DNA from: Cylindrospermopsis curvispora GIHE-G1
GTDB taxonomy: Bacteria; Cyanobacteriota; Cyanobacteriia; Cyanobacteriales; Nostocaceae
Reading direction: 5' to 3'
DNA: 64,000 nt
NCBI RefSeq assembly: GCF_014489415.1
Contig: NZ_CP060822.1
Coordinates: 3,271,501 to 3,335,500, forward strand
Shown here piece by piece: positions 19,541-27,456 of the stretch. Under the pieces are notes generated by a model. It was not told the origin of the DNA and did no database searches. It saw only the letters and a list, made by a program, of their open reading frames with translations. A program made the position numbers and the translations under genes. The first letter of the stretch is position 1. Every line of letters starts with the position of its first letter.

Positions 19541-20002
19541 TTATTTGTTTGGGTTGCAGTACTTGTTTAATTTGTTTCCCAAAGTGTCTAATTGCTTACC
19601 AGCTGCTTCTGCTGTAGTTAAGGATGACTCTATTCCCCTTTTAGCGTACCTAATTTTTTCTTGTCCAGATGGGGAGTTTAATGTTTTCTTTGCTTCACTA
19701 AGAGATTTAGCAGCTTTACCAATGTAATGGCTAAGACCAGCAAAATTTTGGCCCAGGTCACTCTGGAATTTTTGCAGTTGTGGATCGGTTAGGTGCAATT
19801 TTTTAATTGCTTTACTCGTGTTTCCCAAGTCTTGCGCTAGTTTTAAACTGGTTGCAATTTGAGAACCCTTACTTTGATCAATCATCATACTACCCTCACT
19901 CACAGCTTCTAATAATTGTTGACACTGGGAGACTTTACTCTGAGTACAACCGGTGACGAGAAAACCTATATATAGACAAAGGCATGCCATACTCTTACGC
20001 AT
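19541..20002 (-). CDS. Probable small lipoprotein, function unknown
   Basis: A 153-residue protein. The N-terminus MRKSMACLCLYIGFLVTGC ends in a lipobox-like VTGC, so attachment by Cys19 to a membrane is likely. The mature part is helical (KLAQDLGNTSKAIKKL, AKKTLNSPSGQEKIRYAKRG), resembling small cyanobacterial four-helix periplasmic proteins. It lies between the nikO-like gene and the DUF1361 gene, all on the minus strand. Confidence 0.65.
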   Translation of the reverse strand: MRKSMACLCLYIGFLVTGCTQSKVSQCQQLLEAVSEGSMMIDQSKGSQIATSLKLAQDLGNTSKAIKKLHLTDPQLQKFQSDLGQNFAGLSHYIGKAAKSLSEAKKTLNSPSGQEKIRYAKRGIESSLTTAEAAGKQLDTLGNKLNKYCNPNK

Positions 20003-20050
20003 AATTTATAGGGATAAAATAGTTTTTATCTGTTTCTTCTTCTGCTTCTC

Positions 20051-20815
20051 TCACCAACCTACCGGTAAACCCAAGTCATCTAGAGTTTTACCATCTGCTA
20101 ACAGGGGTTGAATTGGACGGTCTATTTGAATTTTACCATCTGTTAGCACTAACGCACGTTGGGTGACTTTACCCAACCAGTTTAAGTCATGGGAAGCAAT
20201 TAACAGAACCTGTATGGGCAATTTTAATAGGACTTGGGCTAAATGTCTTCTCCATGCAGGATCTAGTCCGGTGGTTGGTTCGTCTAAAATCAAGATTTCT
20301 GGCTCTAAAGCTAATACTGATGCAATTGCAGCTAAACGTCTTTGACCTCCAGATAGTTCATGATGGGAACGATGGGCATATTTTTCTAAACCAAAATCAG
20401 CTAGTAGTTGTCTGGCCTTTTCTTTAGCTACCACTGGTGCAACACCATAGTTTAGCGGTCCAAAGGTAATATCTTCTAATACTGTTGGCATAAACAGTTG
20501 ATCATTGGCATCCTGAAAGACAAATCCAATTTGTTTACGTATTTTTGCTACAGTATTTGGCTCCACAGGAATCCCATTGATGGTAATTGTGCCACTCTGA
20601 GGATACTTTAACCCAATTAGGTTTTCTAAAAGAGTGCTTTTCCCTGAACCAGTAGCACCAATTAAAGCCACGCGATCGCCTGTTTTTAATTTAAATGAAA
20701 TATTTTTTAAGATTGTACACTTATTTGTATAAGCATACACTAGACTTTTCACTTCCAGGACAAGGGTCTCAGGAAACAAGTGGGTTATGGAAGAATAGGA
20801 GGTTAAGGATGTCAA
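20051..20815 (-). CDS. nikO: ECF transporter ATPase for nickel/cobalt
   Basis: A 254-residue ABC ATPase: Walker A GATGSGKST, Q-loop FQDANDQLF, signature LSGGQRRLA, Walker B EILILDEPTTGLDP, and the H-loop histidine in IASHDLNW. The FQDANDQLFMPTV stretch is typical of CbiO/NikO energizing subunits. It starts 11 bp after the permease gene nikQ. It powers Ni2+ or Co2+ import with NikQ and NikMN. The metal cannot be told from sequence, so cbiO is an equally valid name. Confidence 0.88.
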   Translation of the reverse strand: MTSLTSYSSITHLFPETLVLEVKSLVYAYTNKCTILKNISFKLKTGDRVALIGATGSGKSTLLENLIGLKYPQSGTITINGIPVEPNTVAKIRKQIGFVFQDANDQLFMPTVLEDITFGPLNYGVAPVVAKEKARQLLADFGLEKYAHRSHHELSGGQRRLAAIASVLALEPEILILDEPTTGLDPAWRRHLAQVLLKLPIQVLLIASHDLNWLGKVTQRALVLTDGKIQIDRPIQPLLADGKTLDDLGLPVGW

Positions 20816-20826
20816 AACTTATTACT

Positions 20827-21474
20827 TTAATATGAACTAACAGTGATATAACTAGCAATAACAATTACTAAAATAATTGTCAAAAGTTCTTGTGGTTTAG
20901 GTTGGGAATCCATGGGAAGTTGACCGTTGTAACCACGGGTAATCATAGCAGCATAAACTCGCTCTGCTCTTTCTAAAGTCCTTAAATACAAAGCACCAAT
21001 CATAGCCGCACTAGCATAACGTAACCATCCCCTAGTACCACTTAAACCACGCAGTTGGGCACCGCGCTGCATCCGGTGAATTTCGGCCAGCAGAATTTCT
21101 AGGTATTGTCCTGCTAGGAGTAAATTTTCTTTTAATACTAGAGGAATGGGTAATCCTTTGAGCGCAATGCCAAAACTGTGGGGTGGTAGGGTAAGTAAAA
21201 AGCTGTTCATCACTATTAAACAAATCAGAGAACGAACTAATAAAAAACTGGCCTTTTCCCACCCTAGGGGTAATGCTACCAAACACAGGAAAATTAATTC
21301 CCCACCCAGTAAACTACCCAGTTTGACTATCTCTACCCCTAATATCACCAACCATACTAGGGCGATCGCTCCATAAATGTATAATTGCAGCCAACTGTGA
21401 TACTTTAAAAAAGCAGTTCCGATCACTACAATTAGGGACAGTTGTAAACGTAATGGCAAGGATATTTTAAGCAT
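20827..21474 (-). CDS. nikQ: ECF transporter transmembrane T subunit (CbiQ/NikQ)
   Basis: A 215-residue protein with several hydrophobic segments and the T-subunit cytoplasmic motifs RMQRGAQLRGL and ERAERVYAAMITRGYNG, which couple to the ATPase. Its start overlaps the nikMN stop by 8 bp, and it is followed after 11 bp by nikO, so this is one operon. Confidence 0.88.
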   Translation of the reverse strand: MLKISLPLRLQLSLIVVIGTAFLKYHSWLQLYIYGAIALVWLVILGVEIVKLGSLLGGELIFLCLVALPLGWEKASFLLVRSLICLIVMNSFLLTLPPHSFGIALKGLPIPLVLKENLLLAGQYLEILLAEIHRMQRGAQLRGLSGTRGWLRYASAAMIGALYLRTLERAERVYAAMITRGYNGQLPMDSQPKPQELLTIILVIVIASYITVSSY

Positions 21475-22390
21475 TCTTAGGTCTAATCACCTTAGCAATC
21501 CCAAAGGCTACGGCAAAGCAAGCTGTCGCACCTAATAAACCAGTAATACTTGTACCAATTTGCCCTAACCCGTCAATTTCATAGTCAGCAAAGGGGGTGG
21601 GTACAACAATTCTTACTTCTTGGGCTAAGTTAATAAATCCTAAATTCTCCGCCGCTTTTTCTAGGCCATCTGGCCATGCAGAAGCAAACAAGGATATAAC
21701 TCCAGCAATCAACAAAATGCTCACCACCGGTACCAACCAACCCCCGAATTTCTCTTCCTCTCCCGGTAGTAAATCTGGACGGGATCTGGCTAAATACGCT
21801 AGTACACCCCCGGTAATTAATCCTTCCCCTATACCAATTAGAATATGTATACCCGTCATTGTAGGTAAGACTAAATTCACCGGTGCTGTCCCAGAAATCG
21901 CTAACTCAATAGCACAGGCGATCGCTGATACTACTACACTAATTCCTGCTGCTATACCTGCTGCTAGGGGTAAACGTTGTACAGAACCACCCAGCAAACG
22001 CTGTAAAGTCTGGGTCAATATCCATGATACCCAAACCCCAATTACTCCTAAGTTTAAAATGTTAGCTCCTAAAGCAGTAATTCCACCATCAGCAAATAAC
22101 ACAGCTTGAATAATCAAAACCGTTGCTAAACACAAAATTCCCGCCCAAGGACTGCCTAAAATTATTGCTCCTAATGCAGCACCTGAAAGGTGTCCACTCG
22201 TACCTCCAGCTACGGGAAAATTTACCATCTGCGCAGCAAATATAAAGGCTGTGGTTAGTCCTAATAAGGGAGCTCGACGTACTCCAAAGGCAGTTTGCGA
22301 TCGCCTGAATGATATAAATAATGCAGCTACACTGGCTAAACTAGTAGTTGTTGCTACCGGTACTGAAATAAATCCATCTGGTATATGCAT
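21467..22390 (-). CDS. nikMN: Nickel/cobalt ECF substrate-binding subunit (NikMN fusion)
   Basis: The start was set at ATG 22390 because CbiM/NikM proteins begin MHIPDGF; this gives 307 residues. The N-terminal Met-His coordinates the metal, a second His region is at GGTSGHLSGAALGAI, and GIHILIGIGEGLITG is also typical. The C-terminal part after EEKFGGWLVPV carries PDGLEKAAENLGF, the CbiN/PDGLE domain, so M and N are fused. It heads the nikMN-nikQ-nikO operon. No cobalamin riboswitch was recognised upstream; control by NikR or another factor is unknown. Confidence 0.88.
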   Translation of the reverse strand: MHIPDGFISVPVATTTSLASVAALFISFRRSQTAFGVRRAPLLGLTTAFIFAAQMVNFPVAGGTSGHLSGAALGAIILGSPWAGILCLATVLIIQAVLFADGGITALGANILNLGVIGVWVSWILTQTLQRLLGGSVQRLPLAAGIAAGISVVVSAIACAIELAISGTAPVNLVLPTMTGIHILIGIGEGLITGGVLAYLARSRPDLLPGEEEKFGGWLVPVVSILLIAGVISLFASAWPDGLEKAAENLGFINLAQEVRIVVPTPFADYEIDGLGQIGTSITGLLGATACFAVAFGIAKVIRPKNA

Positions 22391-22447
22391 AAAAAACCCC
22401 GGATTTTTGTTTTTTGATACTAAGTTAAGCAATACTGGGCAATACAA

Positions 22448-23068
22448 TTACAAACTCAATAGATATCAAAAGAGACATCAAATTTACAGGAAACTATATT
22501 TTGCTTATTTTCACAATGCCATATAGGAGGATATTTTGACAGAATTTTAGGATATTTTTAGAATGTTTCCAAACAGGAACAATTGCCACCTGAAACTTTC
22601 ACATCAAACCATAAATATTTGTAAATATTTATAATAAGTTTTATCCTGAGTTAGGGGTAATTCTTGATATCCCGTGGGTTTGGTATTAAACTCAACCTAC
22701 GAGTCCACTCGCGATCTCCCATAGGGAGTGCTTCAAACAATAACAAAAAATTATATTTCGCGGTAAGAAAGATAAGTTTTTTTATGGTTAAAGGGGTGGA
22801 AATGTGGTAGTATAGAGATTGAATAATGGGGTGTGGGAATTTTTAAAAAATTTGCACATATTTCCATTATCACTGTATCACGTCCAAAGGTAAATAGTCA
22901 ACCCCCATGGGGAAAAAAATCGGTGCGCCGGTGTAATGTAGGTTGGGTCGAGAAAACCTAACCTAGGAAAATCTCGTGGGTCTAACCATGAGTTAGACTA
23001 CTTGTGCTATAATTTCGGAGGAAGAGGCCTTCAGCCACCTATGCAACCAATGATTTACCAAGTATGTA
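22448..23068. other. Intergenic region with short repeats
   Basis: A 620-bp gap between divergent nikMN and the multicopper oxidase gene. It holds a 22673-22703 half-repeat (GTGGGTTT...AACCTACGA), a GCGATCTCCCATAGGGAGTG palindrome at 22710-22730, and a GTAGGTTGGGT repeat at 22938-22969. Long A/T tracts lie at 22740-22850. No gene, tRNA or riboswitch was recognised. Confidence 0.6.
22938..22969. repeat. Short GTAGGTTGGGT palindromic repeat
   Basis: GTAGGTTGGGTCGAGAAAAC followed by CTAACCTAGG. It is the same family as the copy at 2512 and shares the AACCTAGGAAAATCT tail with the copy at 39546, so the family is mosaic. Confidence 0.6.
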
Positions 23069-24067
23069 ATGTCTGAAAAACCTGACTGGAGTAAGAGTAC
23101 AATTTGGAACCGGCGCAGGCTATTACAAATGGGTCTGGCTGGTGGAGGGCTTATTAGTGCCTCTGTTATTTTACGGATGGTCAATAGCCATAATAACACT
23201 GTTAAAATTCCTCCTATGGAAATGACAGAATCCCAAGAGGCCACCAAACCAATACAGGTGTTGCGAAACTTTGATTATGGAACTCTCAAGCGAGAAAATG
23301 GCAGAAATATTCGGGAATTTGAGTTAATAGCAGGTACTTCCACAATTCACTTGAACAGTTTGGTATCCTACAACATTTGGGATTTAAATGGTAGGATTCC
23401 CGGACCAACCCTCAGAGCTAAAGCAGGGGAGAGAATCCGAGTCTTATTTCTCAATCAAGCTGGCCATTCCCATTCTTTGCATTTTCACGGGATACATCCA
23501 GCACAGATGGATGGTGTACTCCCTATTAGCAATGGTAAAGCAACCATATATGAATTTGATGCTGAACCCTATGGAGTTCATTTATATCACTGTCATGTTG
23601 AACCAGTTACTCGTCACATTGCCAAAGGATTATATGGGATGTTAATTGTTGATCCACCCAACTCACGTCCTAATGCAGATGAGATTGTTTTAATAATGTC
23701 TGGATATGACATCAATGATGACAATAAAAATGAATATTATTCATTCAATGGACTGCCCCATTATTACATGCACCATCCTATTCAGATTTATCAAAATCAA
23801 TTAATTAGAGCCTACGTTTTAAACATTATAGAATTTGAGCCTGCTGTCACCTTTCATCTACATGCCAACTTTTTTGATGTTTATCCCTTGGGGATGACCA
23901 TGACTCCCACTTACAAAACAGATGTTGTGACCATGGGTGTTGCAGAAAGGCATATTTTAGAATTTAGGTTTCGTTATCCAGGTAAGTATATGTTCCATCC
24001 CCACCAGGACATCATTGCTGAAAACGGCTGTATGGGTCAATTGGAAGTGATTCCTGAATCAAACTAG
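23069..24067 (+). CDS. Two-domain multicopper oxidase
   Basis: A 332-residue protein with a Tat-like start (NRRRLLQMGLAGGG). Domain 1 has HSHSLHFHGIHP and HLYHCHVEPVTRH, the latter giving a type 1 Cys/His set. Domain 2 has TFHLHANFFDVYP and MFHPHQDIIAENGCMG, the His ligands of type 2/3 copper. This is the size of nitrite reductase or two-domain laccase, but the neighbours (lipoprotein, ferritin-like protein, FTR1) suggest a ferroxidase that oxidises Fe2+ for the permease, as Fet3 does in yeast. It would act in the periplasm. The enzymatic role is inferred. Confidence 0.8.
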   Translation: MSEKPDWSKSTIWNRRRLLQMGLAGGGLISASVILRMVNSHNNTVKIPPMEMTESQEATKPIQVLRNFDYGTLKRENGRNIREFELIAGTSTIHLNSLVSYNIWDLNGRIPGPTLRAKAGERIRVLFLNQAGHSHSLHFHGIHPAQMDGVLPISNGKATIYEFDAEPYGVHLYHCHVEPVTRHIAKGLYGMLIVDPPNSRPNADEIVLIMSGYDINDDNKNEYYSFNGLPHYYMHHPIQIYQNQLIRAYVLNIIEFEPAVTFHLHANFFDVYPLGMTMTPTYKTDVVTMGVAERHILEFRFRYPGKYMFHPHQDIIAENGCMGQLEVIPESN

Positions 24068-24216
24068 GTTTATCACTCCTAAAACTTCTTATTTCAGTGT
24101 TGTCCCATAACTAACTATTGACAAATATTATCATTTGATCTCAAAATATCATCAACAATACTAGGAATAGTTTTCAACTGTATCAATCAAGAACATCAGT
24201 AAATTTTTTATCTGGG

Positions 24217-25215
24217 ATGAAAATGATCAAACATCGGTATCTAATCTTATCCATAGTAGCTTGTCTAGTTGTGTGTCTAAGTTCCTGCGGTAGTCAACCA
24301 CCTGCGGGGACCAGTGTTACACCAGCAACACAGACAACCAGTGATATGAGTCACACTGGTAAAGGCAAAATTAATATTAATAATGCCATTTTATCGGAAT
24401 TGGACAAATTGGAAGGGAAATTAGGAGTTCCCGCTTTATCCAACAAAATTCAAGCTAGTCGTCCCTATGGTTCAACAGCGGATTTGGTAAGTAAAAAAGT
24501 AATTACACAGGAACAGTTTGAGCAAATTAAAGATCTGGTCACCGTGGAGGAAGTGGTGCTTACCGGAGAAGCCAAAGATATAGACTACATGACAAAATTG
24601 GCATTAATGAAAGGACATCTTTTGGTAGCAGAGGAACTGTTGAAAGAGAACCAACCAAAACAGGCCCAACCCCATATCGGACATCCAGTAGAAGAGATTT
24701 ATGTTGACATAGAAGAACAACTTAACGAGCGGAAGGTCAAACAGTTTAAAGAGGATTTAGTGAAGTTGACCGAACTAGTTAAATTCCGTCCTCAAGATGA
24801 CAAGGTGGCAACCAATCTAACCGTAGCTATGTCAGACATAGACACTGCAATTACAGCTTTACCCAATGAACAACGCTTACAACCCAAGTTCATATTACAA
24901 GTGATTAGGGGACTGCTAGATGCAGCAACAGCAGAATATCAAGCAGCGGTAGCTAAAAACAAAATCACCGCCCCCATAGAGTATCAAGATTCCCGTGGTT
25001 TCGTCATCTACTCCCATGAACTATATCAGGGTGTTTCCCCACAAATGGCAACAGTGAATCCGGAAGCACAAAAAGCCATAGATACAGCTCTAACTGAACT
25101 GCTACAAGTTTGGCCTTCTGCTATCCCACCTAATCAGATAGTGAAAACTCCCGAGCAAGTGAGCTCACTGGTTAAAACCATAGAAGAAAATGCCAAATTT
25201 TTCACTATGATGTAA
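24217..25215 (+). CDS. Lipoprotein with ComEA-like helix-hairpin-helix and helical domain
   Basis: A 332-residue protein with a lipobox (VCLSSC, Cys24) after a hydrophobic leader. Residues about 50-110 form a ComEA/helix-hairpin-helix-like unit (KININNAILSELDKLEGKLG). The rest is helical, with QAQPHIGHPVEEIY, an H-x2-H-x2-EE cluster that could bind metal in the way of EfeO/imelysin domains (inference). It lies 150 bp after the oxidase gene and 160 bp before the ferritin-like gene, all same strand. It is probably the periplasmic binding or relay part of the iron system. Confidence 0.7.
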   Translation: MKMIKHRYLILSIVACLVVCLSSCGSQPPAGTSVTPATQTTSDMSHTGKGKININNAILSELDKLEGKLGVPALSNKIQASRPYGSTADLVSKKVITQEQFEQIKDLVTVEEVVLTGEAKDIDYMTKLALMKGHLLVAEELLKENQPKQAQPHIGHPVEEIYVDIEEQLNERKVKQFKEDLVKLTELVKFRPQDDKVATNLTVAMSDIDTAITALPNEQRLQPKFILQVIRGLLDAATAEYQAAVAKNKITAPIEYQDSRGFVIYSHELYQGVSPQMATVNPEAQKAIDTALTELLQVWPSAIPPNQIVKTPEQVSSLVKTIEENAKFFTMM

Positions 25216-25375
25216 TCTGTAAGCTAGTTTAGCCAGGAAAAACCATCTAGAATAAGGAATTAAGTGAAAAAAAGAGGGAAAAAGTTAGCAACTTCATCCA
25301 GATAGTTCAGTTAAAAACCGTATAACTGCTCACTCAAGTCCTGACAAATTTTCATTTTTCTTATCTCTACAACCA

Positions 25376-25810
25376 ATGCGCGAACTAGATCACCCAAAGA
25401 CAATTGACATTCTCAACACCATCATGGAATTTGAACTAGCTGGAGTAGTGCGCTACACCCATTATTCCTTGATGGTCACTGGACCAAATCGCTTGCCAAT
25501 AGTTGCTTTTTTTAAAGCTCAAGCCAGCGAATCTCTAGTGCATGCACAACAAGTAGGAGAAATTTTAACCGGTTTAGATGGACATCCGACTCTCAGAATT
25601 GCTCCCATGGAAGAAACCTTCAAGCATAGCGTCAAGGATATCTTGCAAGAAAGTTTAATCCATGAAGGAAAAGCACTGGATATGTACAAATCACTTCTAA
25701 AGAATGTTACTGATGCTAGTATTTATTTAGAAGAGTTTGCCCGGAACATGATTGGACAGGAAGAGATGCATAATCTCGAACTCAAAAAGATGCTCCGAGA
25801 CTTCAGTTAA
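25376..25810 (+). CDS. Ferritin-like/bacterioferritin-type protein
   Basis: A 144-residue four-helix protein. Carboxylate/His iron ligands are seen as EFELAGVVRYTHY, ESLVHAQQVGE and EEFARNMIGQEEMHNLE, the spacing of a di-iron ferritin-like (Bfr) site. It lacks the heme-ligating Met in an obvious place. It should bind and oxidise Fe2+ in the cytosol as part of the adjacent iron gene set. A strong hairpin follows the stop. Confidence 0.8.
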   Translation: MRELDHPKTIDILNTIMEFELAGVVRYTHYSLMVTGPNRLPIVAFFKAQASESLVHAQQVGEILTGLDGHPTLRIAPMEETFKHSVKDILQESLIHEGKALDMYKSLLKNVTDASIYLEEFARNMIGQEEMHNLELKKMLRDFS

Positions 25811-25816
25811 TAGAAT

Positions 25817-25844
25817 AAAGATACCCAATAAGTTGGGTATCTTT
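25817..25844 (+). terminator. Strong hairpin between ferritin-like and FTR1 genes
   Basis: An 11-bp perfect stem AAAGATACCCA/TGGGTATCTTT around ATAAGT, 7 bp after the ferritin-like stop. With its T-rich right arm it looks like an intrinsic terminator on the plus strand. It may separate, or attenuate transcription into, the FTR1 gene 38 bp on. Confidence 0.8.
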
Positions 25845-25882
25845 AATATCCATGAAAACCTTATTAATTAAATTAATTGACA

Positions 25883-26830
25883 ATGAATTTTAGTGTTGCT
25901 CTACCTACATTTGTGATTACCCTACGGGAAGGCGTAGAAGCTGCTTTAGTAGTTGGTATTGTCCTAGCCTTATTAAATAAGTCCAAACAATCTCAATTGA
26001 ATATTTGGGTTTATGCGGGCGTGGTAGTTGGTATTATTGTGAGTGGTTTAATCGGTATTTTATTTACCGGACTAATTAAATTTTTAGGATCTGTTAATCC
26101 GGAATACACCAGTATAGTTGAACCGATTTTGGAGGGAATATTTAGCATACTAGCTATCATCATGCTCAGTTGGATGCTAATTTGGATGACCCAACAGGCT
26201 AAATTTCTCAAATCACAAGTTGAGGTAGCGGTCAAACAGGCTTTAACTAAAAACAACAATGCTGGTTTAGGAATTTTCAGTTTAGTACTAATTGCCGTAG
26301 TCCGTGAAGGTTTTGAGACAGTTTTATTTATAGCTGCTAATTTTCAACAAGGGTTGTTGCCAACCATGGGAGCAATTGGCGGTTTAGCAACAGCAGCAGG
26401 AATTGGGGTTTTGTTGTTTAAACTGGGTGTAAGAATTAACATTGGGAGATTTTTCCAAGTCATGGGAATTTTATTAGTTTTAATAGTTGGGGGACTATTA
26501 GTTTCTGGACTGGGACATTTTGATGATGCAATTGCTAGTTTAGCTCTTAGTAGTCGTGCATCAGAAAATCTTTGTTTTTACTATGAACACTTTACCAAAA
26601 TCCATTCTTGCATTTTGGGTCCATTAGTTTGGAACTCCAGTTCAATATTACCCGATGAAAAATTTCCGGGAATTATTTTCAAATCCTTATTTGGTTATAC
26701 GGATAAGCTCTACTTAGTACAAGGAATGGGATACTTACTGTTGTTAACTACTGTTGGTGGTTTATATTTTCGTAGTTTGAACACCAGAAATAATCGACCT
26801 AGAAAAAATACCCTAACCACTCAAGAATAG
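25883..26830 (+). CDS. FTR1-family iron permease
   Basis: The start was set at ATG 25883 (MNFSVALPTFV); a TTG two codons upstream is possible. 315 residues, about seven transmembrane segments. Both REGxE iron-translocation motifs are present: TLREGVEAALVVG near the N-terminus and VREGFETVLFIA near residue 140. FTR1 takes Fe3+ made by a ferroxidase across the inner membrane; the multicopper oxidase encoded 1.8 kb upstream is the obvious candidate partner. It converges on mobA with a 3-bp gap. Confidence 0.9.
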   Translation: MNFSVALPTFVITLREGVEAALVVGIVLALLNKSKQSQLNIWVYAGVVVGIIVSGLIGILFTGLIKFLGSVNPEYTSIVEPILEGIFSILAIIMLSWMLIWMTQQAKFLKSQVEVAVKQALTKNNNAGLGIFSLVLIAVVREGFETVLFIAANFQQGLLPTMGAIGGLATAAGIGVLLFKLGVRINIGRFFQVMGILLVLIVGGLLVSGLGHFDDAIASLALSSRASENLCFYYEHFTKIHSCILGPLVWNSSSILPDEKFPGIIFKSLFGYTDKLYLVQGMGYLLLLTTVGGLYFRSLNTRNNRPRKNTLTTQE

Positions 26831-26833
26831 GTA

Positions 26834-27430
26834 TTATTCCAGTTCATCTTCTTTAGTTACCATCCTTAAATCATCAGGAGTATTGCAGTTAAACAATATA
26901 TGTGGTGTTGATAGGGGTAGAGTAGCAACTGGATATAGTTTGAGCCACCCTTGAAAAGAACGCCCTCCTTGATTAATAAAATCCAAAAGTAGGGGTAAAC
27001 AACTAGTGCGATAGAAACCGCAAAGAGGTTCCCAACCATAATCGTTTTTCGCTAACCAGGCAATATTTTGCGGTTGTATGTTGTCTAATTCCCGCACCCA
27101 GTCATGGAACACTGGAATTTGCAAATTTGGCAAATCACAAGCTAATAACAAAACCCATTCTGTGACTATTTTTTCCATTCCCCTAGCCAAACCCACTAGG
27201 GGACCTTGGGTATGATTTGGGTCTTCTGGAATAAATTCACATCCTGGTAAATATAGATCTTCATATCTTTCCACCCAGGGTGTGACCACATATATCTTGT
27301 TAGTACAACTTTTAGCCACATGATAGACCTTTTCTAACAAAGGGACTCCCCCAATGGGAATTAGAGCTTTGTCTTTGCCCATTCTAGAACTTTTACCACC
27401 CGCCAAAATTATGCCACTCAATTCTGTCAT
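26834..27430 (-). CDS. mobA: Molybdenum cofactor guanylyltransferase MobA
   Basis: A 198-residue nucleotidyltransferase with GGKSSRMGKDKALIPIGG (nucleotide binding) at the N-terminus and LLACDLPNL (Mg2+ site). It joins GMP to molybdopterin for enzymes such as nitrate reductase. It is encoded 26 bp downstream of the CCA-adding fusion gene on the same strand, so read-through is likely. Length matches the family. Confidence 0.92.
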   Translation of the reverse strand: MTELSGIILAGGKSSRMGKDKALIPIGGVPLLEKVYHVAKSCTNKIYVVTPWVERYEDLYLPGCEFIPEDPNHTQGPLVGLARGMEKIVTEWVLLLACDLPNLQIPVFHDWVRELDNIQPQNIAWLAKNDYGWEPLCGFYRTSCLPLLLDFINQGGRSFQGWLKLYPVATLPLSTPHILFNCNTPDDLRMVTKEDELE

Positions 27431-27456
27431 AGGTCATAGTGTAGTAAATCTAGTTT

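Noticed and set aside
22390-22640. Cobalamin or nickel riboswitch upstream of nikMN
   Set aside because: The upstream minus strand is A/T rich, and I could not find the conserved cobalamin-box or nickel-aptamer core. Position alone is not enough.
22993-23247. 84-residue minus-strand frame over the start of the multicopper oxidase gene
   Set aside because: It is antisense to the clear Tat signal and N-terminal region of the oxidase, with no recognisable motifs.
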